This document shows positions 1-17,930 of a stretch of DNA of 64,000 bases, piece after piece. The stretch comes from Amoebidium appalachense (lineage: Eukaryota > Ichthyosporea), in assembly GCA_963693365.1 (NCBI GenBank), contig CAVNZM010000001.1, positions 4,650,001-4,714,000 of the forward strand, given 5' to 3'. The notes under the pieces were generated by a model. That model had not been told where the DNA came from. It searched no databases and worked only from the letters and a program-made list of their open reading frames with translations. A program made the translations under genes and the position numbers. Within the stretch, counting starts at the first letter, position 1. Every line of letters starts with the position of its first letter.

Positions 1-358
1 GGCTCAGAAATTAGTGTATTATTGTCATAACTATGGTGAAAGTTCATTAACTATGTAATTTTATGACATAAATTTTAATGTCGTATGTTTGATGCATGAA
101 GATGGCCTTGTTGCAATAACATTGATTGCTCAACACCAAATACCATTTATTTCGACAACCCATTTAAGAGCTGGTTAACTTTGGTGGAACTAAATTTCAG
201 GTTTAGCGCTTTGGGCTTAAAACCGGTTTACATTTGAAGTTAGACAGGTGTGTATTCTTTTCTGCACGAATGATTAGGGATCATGTAATTGCTGTACCAA
301 CTCCAACGTCCAAAGAATACTTCAATGGCAATGTTGAACTTCCCGCCCTCCCCCCATC

Positions 359-394
<36 letters not shown>

Positions 395-544
395 CCCACC
401 CACCCACCACCACCACCACCATCTCCTCCTCCTCCTCCTCCTCCCCCCACCTCTCAACCCCAACCGTGTTATGCACACGGGGCGAGAGAGAGACGGAGAC
501 GGAGAGGGGGAGGGGCCGGGGGGAACACAAACAAACACACACAC

Positions 545-619
<75 letters not shown>

Positions 620-1149
620 TATAGCACATTTGAAACTGCGCACCAACGCTATAATTTCTTAATATACAGTCGACTACGCATGCAAAGAGGTTTTGTGATT
701 CCTCTCCCCAAACCCCCCCCTTTTTTTTTACATGACACATCATTCTTTTCCCTGCATTCTATCGGAAATCGGTAAAAATTTGCCCTGTATTCTATCCCCC
801 CCCCCCCCCCCCCCCTCCCCCCCCCCCCCCCCCCCCCCCCCTCCCTCCCCCCCGTTTTTTTCTCGCTTGCCACCTCATTCTTTGCCCTGTATTCTATCCC
901 CCCCCCCCCCCCCCCCTCTCCTTTCTCCTTCCCCCTTTTTTTCTCTCACTCGCCACATCATTCTTTGCCGTTAGATAGATTCTATCCCCCCCCCCCCCCC
1001 CCCTCTCCCCCCCACACACACACACACACACACACACGATCATAACTTATTTGTACGGCAGATGACCCCCTAAACTAATCAATTAATCAAAGATTGTTGT
1101 CGAAACACGGTAACGCACCAACTTGACTTGGAGTGTGACTGCTCTACAG
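1..1149. repeat. Gene-free spacer with C and CA tracts
   Basis: No credible coding exon is visible. The stretch holds long C tracts (about 360-392, 783-845, 898-916, 987-1003), an (AC)n run at about 548-617 and a shorter CA run near 1014-1036. All open frames here encode only poly-proline, poly-histidine/threonine or poly-cysteine/valine from these tracts. Confidence 0.8.
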
Positions 1150-1472
1150 CAGAGATGGAGCGGTCGTCAGCCCGGACTAGCCCGAAAAGCATTCGGGTTG
1201 GTGCTGACTAGCCCAGCCCGGAAACTCAACGGGTTGGGCTAGGGGTGTTTGGGCTGGGACCCCCCTGTAACCCCCCCCTCACCCACCATATAGCAACCCC
1301 CCAGGAGACCAAAACCCCTCCTAAAACCCCCCTCCTTATATGTCGTTTGCGCAAACAGACCTGCCACATATGGTAGGTCAGCTGGCCCAACCCAACCCAT
1401 TTCCAGCCCGAAACTTTTGCGGGTTGGGCTGACCCAGCCCAGACTGGCCCAAAACCCGCCGCACCATCTCTG
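1150..1472. mobile_element. hAT-type MITE with 8-bp target duplication
   Basis: The 323-bp element starts CAGAGATGGAGCGG and ends with the inverted counterpart CCGCACCATCTCTG. It is flanked directly by the 8-bp repeat CTCTACAG at 1142-1149 and 1473-1480. An 8-bp target duplication and termini beginning CAG are hallmarks of the hAT superfamily. Inside are several GGGTTGGGCT / AGCCCAACCC motifs in both orientations, typical of subterminal transposase-binding repeats. There is no ORF, so it must depend on a transposase encoded elsewhere. Confidence 0.8.
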
Positions 1473-1480
1473 CTCTACAG

Positions 1481-2048
1481 TAGAAGGTGACTAGAAGCGC
1501 ACGTACGGTTGCAAAGCCTCGGTCTGCGCATGCATTACCACACACAATTTGCGTGCGAAAATGTTAGGCTGGTCCATATCTCTCTTTTCTTAGGTGCTAG
1601 CACAGAGCGCTATTACATTACACAACTAAGTGCATTTTGATGATTAGTTGGTCCTGAAAAATAGTTTGCTGTTGGAGCCTACAGTGCTTTTGTGCAAAAA
1701 TATGCACTCTTTTCAGGTGAACACCGACTTGTTATCTAACTTAGAATTGCTAAGAAACATTAATAGTTGTACTAGCTACCACTGCTTTATGGTTAACGTT
1801 GTCACAGTGGACACGGTACTAGAATTAGTGAACAAGATTGTGTTGACCTGGTGTCCATTTCTTCAGCTGGACTGTCCGCACCCTTCTTCACCCCCCAAGG
1901 GGGTCACGGTAGTGTTCTTTATTTAATGTGACGATTTGATGGTCATCGCAACTGAGCATACAAGAGTGAACAGGGAGAGAAGATGGTGGGGCAAATATCA
2001 TACCACTTCAACTAACGCACTGCCCGGCTTTGGCTCATGCGATCATGA
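1481..2048. other. Spacer with nothing identified
   Basis: Ordinary AT-balanced sequence. The only frame (1648-1926) has no family resemblance and no splice support. This is probably the upstream region of the copy 1 gene. Confidence 0.5.
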
Positions 2049-2056
2049 TATAAAAA
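2049..2056 (+). promoter_or_regulatory. TATA box upstream of surface-protein copy 1
   Basis: TATAAAAA lies 250 bp before the ATG at 2307. A similar TATAAAA precedes the paralogous copy 4 gene. Core promoter function is inferred from motif and position only. Confidence 0.45.
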
Positions 2057-2656
2057 GGCTCAGTCAAACAAGCCTTGATTCATAGGGCCACTTCCCAACT
2101 CCTTTGGTAAATATACTCATCATTGATTAATGGTTTCATATATTTAAAGCGGCACTCCTTTGTATCCGGATCAACTTTTCCGTGGCCGTGCTCGTAGTCT
2201 AACAGGCTACCGTCCGCAAAACTAGTACTCTCCCTCATCCCACACAGAGTAGAAACCGTGAAAAAGGGAAAGCGGGGTCCAAAATAGTACTAGAACAACC
2301 TGGAAAATGACACAAAAGTGTGTGCTTGTTCTTCTTGCCTCAACCTCCTTCACCCTCTGTGTGGGTCCGTGGTTGGTACGAGCAGCCACATCTTGTCCAT
2401 CCGTTAACCCTCCGTTCTGCCTTAACGGGTTGGAAGTCGCAACAGAAACCGGCAGAAGGTGCATATGTTCGTCTACGTATATGGACACACAGATGAACGA
2501 TAATTCTCCGTGCCACTGCAAAGACCAAATCCCGTTCTATGAGTTGAATGTCGATTATGTAATCGGAGGCGCAAGTTCAGAGGCGATTAGGTTGGAGTCT
2601 GTTCTGGATGATGAAACCCCCTCTGGACGTGAGGTTGACGGGAATGTACGAGTGAG

Positions 2657-4227
<1,571 letters not shown>

Positions 4228-4395
4228 CTCCAAGCCACACAGTTTTTTGGCAACCGCAACTACACTGAATTTCGATTGGGTCCCCCAAATGACAGCTCCC
4301 TAGCCACGGTTTGGGGAGACATTGGGTGTGGTCCGGCCGATTTCACTAACCTGAGAACGACCACAACCGCCCAATCAGAGGGGGAAAGCTTTGTT

Positions 4396-4459
4396 TTTGC
4401 AGTGTCCATAATTTGCAGTGTCCATAATTTGCAGTGTCCATAATTTGCAGTGTCCATAA
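4396..4459 (+). repeat. Four tandem copies of a 16-bp unit inside E2 of copy 1
   Basis: The unit TTTGCAGTGTCCATAA occurs four times without change. Removing three copies (48 bp) restores the frame ...FAVSINKLAST..., which aligns with FSVPINRLNGS of copy 4. The expansion therefore interrupted an ancestral exon. Confidence 0.85.
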
Positions 4460-4860
4460 ACAAGTTGGCGTCAACATGTAAGATGGAAATGGCAAGCCCC
4501 CCCCCTCCCCGGGGGGGGGGGGTTGTTTTTTCCCATTCCTCCCACTCCCCCCCCCCCCCCCCTCCCCCCCCCCCCCCCCCCCCCCTTCCAAGCCGATTGC
4601 CGTTCTGTCTGGCTGCTTTTTTAATATATACTCGTTTTTGCTGCTCATTTTCCCTCTACTGTCAGCAGAAACCCGGGTCAGGGGACCAGAGCAACTACCT
4701 TGTGTTTAGGGGGACTGTGCTGGTTCGCACCCGCGAGAAGATCAGCATGCCCACTATGAAGATGATGGATCCCACAAAAAGGTTCCAGCTGCTCTCGTTT
4801 CCCATCAACTTACTTGTTCGCCGTGCGTATTCACTCAAGGCCTCCCAGGACAACGTAACC

Positions 4861-5136
4861 CCCCCCCCCCCCCCCCCCCCCCCCTTCAAAAAAAAAAGAA
4901 CCAAACCCCAACTCCAGCTGCTTCTCCCCAGCTTCTTGACCAACCATCATTCACAGTGACACCGCCCTATTTATATTATTAACAATTACATCCGTTCGTC
5001 TCGTTCTCTCAGTTTCCCCCCCTTCCCCCTCGCGACTATAGCTTCTTCAAATAAAAAGCCTGAATGTTGGTTGCATGACGACGTGCGCTTTCGTGCATGC
5101 ATATTAATATCAAGTGTATGATTGTGAGTGTGTCTA

Positions 5137-5170
<34 letters not shown>

Positions 5171-5256
5171 GTGTGCGTGTGTGTGTGTTGGGGGGGGGGG
5201 GGGGGGGGCAGGTGTGGGTGTGGGCGTGGGTGTGGGTGTGGGTGTGGGTGCCTGTA

Positions 5257-5337
<81 letters not shown>

Positions 5338-5480
5338 TGTTATTTTGACGCGTGTGTGTGTGTGAGTGTGTGTGGTGTTATTTTGAGGCATGTGTGTGTG
5401 TGTGCCTGCCTGTTGCTGTATGTGCACAGCAGATGCCTTTGTTTCCGCTGTCCAAGTGTTCACACGTACACCTGTGTGTG
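4861..5480. repeat. C tract and GT/G microsatellites
   Basis: A C tract follows the E3 donor. A long (GT)n region interrupted by a G tract and GTGGGT repeats runs from about 5137 to 5400. No exon was found on either strand. Confidence 0.7.
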
Positions 5481-5482
5481 TA

Positions 5483-5884
5483 CAGTCACCGCGCGTTATA
5501 GCGCCCCCAGTATACAGCGCCCCCCTAAATATAGCGCCCCCAGTATACAGCGCCCCCCTAAATATAGCGCCCCCCCCGCGATGTCACCAATCGACTCCAC
5601 CATTGAATCTATACTTAGAAGGCACCCTGTATAGCGCCCCCCACGATATAGCGTATAACGCCCCCAGCGAATGGAAAGCTAACATATGAACCTATAAGAA
5701 AAAGCGATGCGATATAGCGTCCCCACTCATCAGGGAGACCCCTAAGATCATTAGTAAGATGGTTGTTTCGATTGAAAATTTGAGGGTGTGGGGGGCATGT
5801 GGGGGCTGTGGTTGTGGTGGTTGTGGTGGTTCTCACGCCCACCCGGAGTGTGACCAGGGGGGGTGTTATATCGAGCGGTGACTG
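5483..5884. mobile_element. Tc1/mariner (pogo-like) MITE
   Basis: The 402-bp element is bounded by TA on both sides (5481-5482 and 5885-5886). The terminal inverted repeats (5483-5508 and 5859-5884) match at 22 of 26 positions and begin CAGTCACCGC. A TA target duplication and CAGT-type termini are the signature of Tc1/mariner elements. The subterminal motif TATAGCGCCCCC is multiplied internally, with a 33-bp tandem unit present about twice near 5499-5570. No transposase ORF is present. Confidence 0.75.
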
Positions 5885-5886
5885 TA

Positions 5887-6318
5887 ATGCCTATGCGTGT
5901 GTGTGCATGTGTGGCTGTTCATGTGTGCTTTCGTGCACATGCATACTTGCTGTTCAGAAGGTGGTGATGCTTGTTTCACGGCCTGCGTGGCCACGGTTTC
6001 TACACGCATAAGCAATTTGTCTCTTCACTGCTATTATAGGTGTTCTCCGATGGTACATGTTTACTGTCATACCATGGCATAGTTCGTTGTATATCGTTCG
6101 GGTTCTGTAGGTCTCTACCTTTTATTGTGGCTAATGTGAACAGTGAACAGGCTCAGCCCAATCTGGTAGTCCCAGTATGTGTCGGTGTGTGCATTATGTG
6201 TGTCTGTGACGGTGGTGGGAGGGGTTGAGGTGGAGGAAGACGGGAGGGGGGGAGGAGATGGGGGGGGGGGGGGGGGGGGAGGAGGGTGGGGGGGGGTGTG
6301 AGGGGGGGGGGGGGGGGA

Positions 6319-6356
<38 letters not shown>

Positions 6357-6543
6357 CGTATGTGTTGTGTGTCTCAAGCCACGCATGGATGTTCATTTGG
6401 GTAGCTAGGCGAGCACTCCCCCCCCCCCCCCCCCCCCCCCTCTCAAAAAAAAAAAAAAAAAAAAAACCCAACCCACCCACCCACCCCCTCCCCTTCCCTT
6501 CATTTTTCTTCGGGTTGTGGGGGAGTGGGCGGGCGGCAGCGAC

Positions 6544-6582
<39 letters not shown>

Positions 6583-6598
6583 GGGGGGGTTACCCGAT
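5887..6598. repeat. Spacer with G tracts
   Basis: Dense G tracts lie at about 6246-6356 and 6547-6588, with C and A tracts near 6419-6466. These equal C tracts on the strand of the adjoining copy 2 exons. No gene seen. Confidence 0.7.
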
Positions 6599-7545
6599 TC
6601 AAAATATCCGCCGCATTATCCAACTTTGCAGGAGTAATGTTGGCCTGAAGGTCAAACCAAACACCACCGTGACTGGAGCGTCCGGGATGGGGGGCTTAAA
6701 CGAAAAACCCCCCTGAGTCAAATTTTTCACCTTCTCAAAGGTTTCCACTAGTGTGGTGGTGTTGACCCTGGCACCACCACTTGGTTTGTCGTAGATGGAA
6801 GCGTGTAAATATGGGTGGGGGTATGGGGGGAAGGGGGAATAAATATCTGTGCTAGGAGGTCCGGGTCAGTTATATCAAATCTCGTAGGTTTCTTGGGGGC
6901 TGCCGAGTCCTTCGTAATGATGTAAACTGCCGCTTTGCTGATTTGAAATTCCACTAGTCTGGGGGATCCAGGCGCCGGATCGGACCGTATGTACACCGGG
7001 TTGGATCCCCATACAATCGAGGGTGCCTTTGCAGGAATGGGTAAATTAATATCTCCCTGATTGGTGCTTGCATTCCCTGGCTCAAATATGAATGGAACGG
7101 GGTCTACAACAAGGTCACAGAAGACTTGATTGTCCGAAATTACTACCGTCATGTTATGAAACGAGGGCAAACTTTCGGGGCAGGGTTGCATTGAGCCCGC
7201 AGGTGACGCCCATGTTGTCCTGGGTAGAGGGGGATGTGAAATAACCTTTCAGAGTTGAGGGAGATGGGCAAATGAAGGAGGGGACAAAGCACTAAGAAGG
7301 AAGAGGGATTGGATTGTGATTTGGGTAAGAAATTACTAACCGTTTGGCTTTTTTTCTTCTTCCCCCCCCCTCCTCCCCCCCCCTCCCCCCTCCCCCCCTT
7401 TTTTCCCATAAGATGGGACAGGACGGCATAGGGACGGGGGGGGGGGGGGGGGGGGGGGGGGAGAGTGCTATGTGTGGGTAGCTGAGAGTATGTGGTGTGT
7501 GTGCGCACGCGCACGCATCTGTGTTTATAAAGTTGAGTGGTGTGC

Positions 7546-7620
<75 letters not shown>

Positions 7621-8100
7621 TGCGGTGTGTGTGCGCGGGCGCGTGTGCGTTTGGTCGTGGATTCTGCGGTGTGCTAAAAAAGGCGCGTGCATACACCTGT
7701 GTGTCTGTTTGTGCTTGTGGGTCAAATGGGCATCCGCCCACACTGCTCCTGGCAATTTACAACGAGGGGAGTGTTGTTGTTAAGTGGTTGGGTGGAGGGG
7801 GAATGAACCGCACCAGCGACAAGGCCATGCCTGTAAACTTGCACATGTGCTGATGGTTGACCAGCAGCCTCCAATACCGCACACACTGCATGGCCCAGGG
7901 GTTCTTGCTGTAATTACACTTTGAAATTTCATTCGCGCCCACATCAGAAAAACCTCGCTCTTCCACAATCGTCCCGTCCTCCAAACATTCCACAAGGGGG
8001 GGGTTTGAAAGCTTCACCAGGTTGATGTATTCTGCTGGTATTGTGATGTTGGGGAACTGGGAGATGGTGTAGGGAGAATCTATTGTGGTCTTGAGGACTG
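6599..8100 (-). pseudogene. Secreted surface-protein family, copy 2 (E5 and E6)
   Basis: On the minus strand E5 (about 8100-7814) encodes SPYTISQFPNIT ... KCNYSKNPWAMQCVRYWRLL ... CKFTGMALSL and ends in L before donor GTGCGG. E6 (7219-6599), after acceptor CTACCCAG, encodes MGVTCGLNATL, then TVVISDNQVFCD, and finally PPIPDAPVTVVFGLTF. These match the equivalent parts of copy 4 (KCTYTAASGVCARFWRLDF ... CRFNS; LTLTSNDFC; WPADGASTTVSFEVTF). E6 needs two one-base frame changes (near 7180 and 6770) to stay aligned, so the copy is probably a pseudogene, though sequencing error at C runs is possible. N-glycosylation sequons fit an extracellular protein. No clear E1/E2 was found; a weak E3-like exon lies at 11178-11260. 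Confidence 0.6.
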
Positions 8101-8395
8101 CTTCAGATTGAAATGGTCACAGGGTTCTCATGCGGTGTAAGTGCGCTTGTGGGTGTGGCGGTGGTAGTAACTGTGGAGACGATGGAAGGGGGGTAGGGGT
8201 AGGAGAATAAGGGAGAGGGTATGGGGTATGGGGGGAGGGCGGGGGGCAGGATGGGGGAGAGGGGAGAGGGTGGTGGCGGTGGTGGTGAGGGGGGGGGGGG
8301 GGGGGGGGGGTTGAAGGGGGGAAGGGCGGGGTTAGGCGGAGGCCAAAGTGTAGGCCCCGTATAATCAACTAACGCCTGTTTTTCCCCCGATTCAG

Positions 8396-8881
8396 CTCGG
8401 TGCTCCAACGGAATGCAACGAAGTATGCGACCTCAGACCCAACAACACGTTTCTCTTTTTTATCTGCACATTCTTTGCGCCAAATTTCACCAATCATTCG
8501 ATTATGATCACCGATCAGCAACACGAAGGCGCAACAAATCTGCAGGAATCGATTAAAGAACAGAAAAAAGAAAACAAAACCATAATTGAGGAAACACTCG
8601 CGCGAAAAAACGCCACCCGCACTCGGATATCCATGGCCACGCCTGCACCGATCCCCCCTGCGATTGTCACGCTTACGAAAATTCAGAACGTGGTAGGAAT
8701 TCAGGCTACACGTACCGTGGAAGTGACCAAAACTGTAGTGGACAACTATTATTTACCAACGCCGACGGTGAAGTGTGTGGTGACTATCACTTCTGCACCA
8801 AGGCTATATTTATCTCTGTGTTTCTATTGGCTAATAGTAACAGCTGTTATAGAAGCCATGTATTTCATATTATATGTCTAG
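8396..8881 (+). CDS. Terminal exon of an unrecognised glycoprotein-like gene
   Basis: After a good acceptor (polypyrimidine stretch ending GATTCAG at 8395) the frame is open for 161 codons to TAG at 8879-8881, far longer than expected by chance here and free of low complexity. The product begins LGAPTECNEVCDL, contains five N-x-S/T sequons (NNT, NFT, NHS, NKT, NAT), a Lys/Glu/Gln-rich stretch and two ATRT/VTKT segments, and ends with a hydrophobic tail (LYLSLCFYWLIVTAVIEAMY). It looks like the membrane-proximal end of a surface protein. The 5' exons are not identified. It may be the last exon of copy 1, whose donor strand and orientation agree, but copy 2 exons lie between them on the other strand. 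Confidence 0.5.
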   Translation, partial: LGAPTECNEVCDLRPNNTFLFFICTFFAPNFTNHSIMITDQQHEGATNLQESIKEQKKENKTIIEETLARKNATRTRISMATPAPIPPAIVTLTKIQNVVGIQATRTVEVTKTVVDNYYLPTPTVKCVVTITSAPRLYLSLCFYWLIVTAVIEAMYFILYV

Positions 8882-11177
<2,296 letters not shown>

Positions 11178-11260
11178 CACCGCCCGTTGGGTCAGCCTTT
11201 GCAGCATACACCACCCTACCAGTAGTCAAGATGTTGTGTTGGGAGGCTACGGCCTTGATG
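11178..11260 (-). CDS. Possible E3-like exon of copy 2
   Basis: On the minus strand, after acceptor ACGTTTTCAG, the sequence encodes IKAVASQHNILTTGRVVYAA, ending near GTTAGG. The N-x-L-x-x-G-x-V-x pattern resembles E3 of copies 1 and 4 (NYLVFRGTVLV, NYILYSGNLFI). The resemblance is short and the exon is reported only as a candidate. Confidence 0.25.
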
Positions 11261-14112
<2,852 letters not shown>

Positions 14113-14118
14113 TTTATT
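14113..14118 (-). terminator. Poly(A) signal for copy 3
   Basis: AATAAA on the minus strand lies about 40 nt after the TGA at 14159-14161 that closes the last identified exon of copy 3. Assignment is by motif and distance only. Confidence 0.4.
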
Positions 14119-14158
14119 GTTTATGTGCTACTTTGAAGAAAAATTTTTTTTCGTTTCA

Positions 14159-15321
14159 TCACGTACCATTCTGTGTTACCACAATGCCCCCCTCAGGTGT
14201 TGGCCACGGTAGTCCAGCATACGACGCATTACTCAGCTCAGCCAATGGCTGGCCTTGGATTCCGGCCCGAACAGACTCCACCTCCAGATTGGACAACACC
14301 GCACTAGACTCACTGAGATCGGCACGCAGAAGAAGAGCGGTATTATCGTACACAATCGGCTTGCTTTGGTCTGCGATCGGCGGATCGGCGATCCGAGCAA
14401 GAGACACGGGGATGGTGTATGGGTTGTTTGGTTTGAGCGCCAACAGGTTGCTAGAAGATGATTGGGCGGGATTGCAGAAGTTATTTGTGCTGACGGTGAA
14501 GTAGGTGTTGTCTTCTTCATAGATGCCGCTCTTGTCCCCTCCAGTAGCGGTGAGCTTGTTTCGATCATTCTGGGAGAGAAGGGTTCCAAACCCTACAAGG
14601 ACAAGGATGTCCCTCCGGGGAGTACACCTGTTTAGTTTTAAATTCGCTATCTTTGGTTTAGTCCTCTGTGGGGTATCATAGAAGCCATGAAGCTCTAGAT
14701 GGGAGAAGGCGGAACCGGGCAGCCAAACAGAGAAATGGAGGCGGGTTGGGGAGACAAAGAGAGGAAGGGGCTATTTTTCCTTTTCTTGGTTCTGTGCGGG
14801 GGAGGGGGGGCGAAGGGAGGGGTGAGGGGTTAGGGTGTGGGAGAGGGAGGGGGGGGGGGGGTTTGGGGGGTATCATACCAGATATATGGGCAGACCAGCA
14901 AACTGGCAGAATGTGGCTGGATACTGCAGGTGTGTCACCCACGAGCGGAAGCAAACATCTTGGTCTGCCGTGTACGTGCAGTCGAGGGCCTGGTTCAAGT
15001 AGGTGCCCGTGGTACTGTCGTATTGCTGCACCGTTGCTGTCATCTGATTGGATGGAAATCTTATTAAGTTTATTTTTAGTTCTGCGACTGAATGAGTCCT
15101 TGAATGCTAATGGAGACTGAGGAATGTCGTGTATGTAATAATCGAAAGTGGCCGGAGAGAATGCTAGAAGAGAAAAAGACAACACAAAAAAGACAAAAAA
15201 GGGTAGCGGATGATGGGAGCGCATGGCAATGGGCTGCGCCGTGAAAGCTTGGGTGAGGGCGACCCATGGGGCCCCCCTTGGGGGGTGGAGCGAGGGGGTG
15301 GGAGGGGGGGGGGGGGGGGGA

Positions 15322-15356
<35 letters not shown>

Positions 15357-15904
15357 ATGTCTTTAATTCTTTTTTCTTTTCTTTTCTTTTTGTTTGGGGG
15401 GGGGGGGGGGGAGGGGGGGGGGGGGGCGGGAGGGAGGGGAGGATATTTTTATATTTCCGGCGAAAGCCAAAGGGAAAACTCCCATAAGAGGCCTGCTGTA
15501 CATGTTATTGAGTCGAAGGAGAATTTGATGAGAAACAATCACAATCAATGGGCAGCCGGTCGAGAGGCAAAACACACAGCTCGTCCTGACAGTTTTAGGG
15601 GAGGGGAGAATGGCACTGGGGTCACACTGACTAAGGCTGTGAGGTGTGGATAGAAACTATGAGAGAAAGCGAATTGAAATGGACACATACTCCGAGATAT
15701 GGGGTCTCAACCCGGGGTAGGGTGGTGAAGGTGAAAGGCTTGACAACGACATAGTCTATTTTTAGCGACATGTCGGTTGCAGTCAGCCGGGCCACGTCCA
15801 CGATGGCATGCGCCATAAAGTTGAACGTTGGAAGGTCCGAGAGCTTCCAAGTCTGTGTGGGCACAGTGTTGAAACATGGCTTGGAGATATCCCGATGTTA
15901 TCCC

Positions 15905-15941
<37 letters not shown>

Positions 15942-17930
15942 ACACACATACACACTCACCACCACCACCACCGGTACCAACCCCACCCCACCCTCCACCC
16001 ACCACTCCACCCAAACCTACCATCCTTCCTTCCCACATTCACACTCTGATACATGCACACGGGACAAATGCATCTTTAAGTTGGCATTAATAGAAATCTG
16101 ACCAAATATTGAATCAAGTCGGTGGCTAGTGGCTAGTATGGTGAAGTCTTTTGGTGGCTTGCTTCAAGTTATTGGATGCTTTGCCGGTGACACTGGATGA
16201 AGGCAACGAAGGGAAGGTGGTGGTGGTGGGGAGGGGAAGAGGGGGGGGAGGGAGGGGGGGGAGTGGGGAGGAGGGGGACTCGGGGTAAACGGTTGGAGAA
16301 GAGAAAACAAGGAGGCCAGGGCAAGGGTGCTTGTGTGCGCCGGAAAAAGAGGGGGGGGGGGGGGGGAGGAGGGAGGGGGAGAAGGGGGATTGCCCACATG
16401 GATTCCTTGGCCAGCATTCCAGATTTTGGATCTTCCTTGCACAGGCCACGGCCACATTGCTGAAAACCTTCCAGATATTCTACCAGCCAAGGGGATGTAG
16501 TTTTCTGGATGGTGGGGTTTTTGTTGCAGCTCCGTAGTCGTATAGTCGATGTATAGGCCACCCTCCACTGACCGCTGGCTCTCTTCCACGCCGTCTACTA
16601 ACTGTATTTTGTTTTCACTTTGTGTTTGTGTGTGTGTGTGTGCGGGTGTGTGGGTGTGTGGGTGGGTGTGCGTGCAGGCAGAGGGGGGTAGAGACGGGGG
16701 GGGGGGGGGGGGGGGGGTCCAGAGGAAACAATGATACGTGCAGGTGATGTGGAAATTAGAAGTTGGAGTCTGGGTGCGTAATTGTTGTTCAAGTTGTTGT
16801 TGTTTGGTTTTTCTTTCTTTTTTCTTTTTTCTTCTTTGGGGAAGGGGGGGGGGGGGGGGGGGATGCACATAGGATGTTCTCAAACTGTTTGGCATAGGAA
16901 ATTCCAGGGAACAGGCCATGGCCCTGAAAGATTAGTTCAAAGAAAGAAAGTCAGATTTAACCAACTTTCATAAGTGCAAACGTGTAGCAGCGGAAACGAC
17001 ATTATTTTCAAATTGCTAGTAAAGACAAAGGTATTCATAGCGACTTAATGCCCGGGCAGTCAGCCATCATCTTCACAGGCACGGAAAATTCAAATGAATC
17101 CCCCCTGCTGGTGTTCGTTGTGGTTGTTCTCAGGCGGCCAAACCCCAAGTCCTTGCAGTATGAGGCGGCATAGGCCCCACGAGCCCGCGGGTAGGAAGGG
17201 TCCGGGGTTGTGTCTGCAAGCCGATTCGAAAATATGTTCGACCCGGGACAAAGCCACTTAACTGTACCTGTAGGCCAGAATGTGATGGGCATGTGTGAGT
17301 TCATGTGCGTTTGCATAATGATTACTAAACACATTTAACTGTGTGGAGACACGCGTTCTGCACCCATCAGTATTTTCCTTCTTTTTTCAGTACATGTGTA
17401 TGATATAACCTGCATGTGCTTGCGTATATGATACATTATCCGTTATTTTCTTACAACATTGGAGGGTAAAGAATATATAGGTGCAACCTAAACAAAGCAA
17501 AGCAGACAAGAGTGATGAGAGAGGAGGAGGAGGCCCGAAGTGAAGGGACCAGGCAAGCAAAAAGTGAGGAGATAATGAATCTAGAGACTGTCTGATGCTG
17601 ATGCAGTAGGACCATACCTTGAACAGGACATCTCCATCATATGTACCGGACAAAATTTCCTCGGCCGTCACTCTAAATGTTACCTCTTTTCGTTTAATCC
17701 CCTGCCAACTGGAAGTTGTGGATGTTGGTTCACTTATGGTGTTAAGAACCCGATTAACACATGGGTGCCAGAGATCAGTCGTGTAGTATCCCGATTTGCA
17801 CAAACAAAATGGGGTCTGCCTGCTGTAAATTAGGTAACCGTTCTGCCCGCAATATTCGGCCGCCATTTGTGTCACATTGGCTGAGCATAAGTATGCAAAA
17901 TAAATGAAAAGAAACAGGGCTACATGTACA
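14159..17930 (-). CDS. Secreted surface-protein family, copy 3 (E1-E6)
   Basis: Minus-strand exons in order: E1 about 17930-17618 (hydrophobic LFLFIYFAYLCSA, then YCGQNGYLIY ... CLCKSGYY, donor GTATGG); E2 about 17267-17035 (SYCKDLGFGRLRTTTT, SFEFSVPV); E3 16601-16484 (SVEGGLYIDYTTTEL); E4 15852-15691 (TWKLSDLPTFNFMAHAIVDV, donor GTATGT); E5 about 15106-14879 (TYLNQALDCTYTADQDVC, FRSWVTHL ... CQF, ends in L before donor GTATGA); E6 about 14592-14159 (YFTVSTNNFC, NNPYTIPVSLARIADPP). The E5 and E6 motifs match copies 2 and 4, E1 and E2 match copies 1 and 4. No ATG is evident in the E1 frame before the signal-like segment, so a first exon may be missing. E6 stops about 60 codons short of copy 4 and no E7 follows, so the product lacks the protease-site and GPI-type end. 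It may be soluble or a decaying copy. Some exon phases are unresolved. Confidence 0.5.

Noticed and set aside
16169-16561. Alternative reading of the 16.5-kb exon as an E5 module (SCNKNPTIQ ... GRGLC)
   Set aside because: Another frame with a proper acceptor and donor gives an E3-like product, and a better E5 match exists at 14879-15106.
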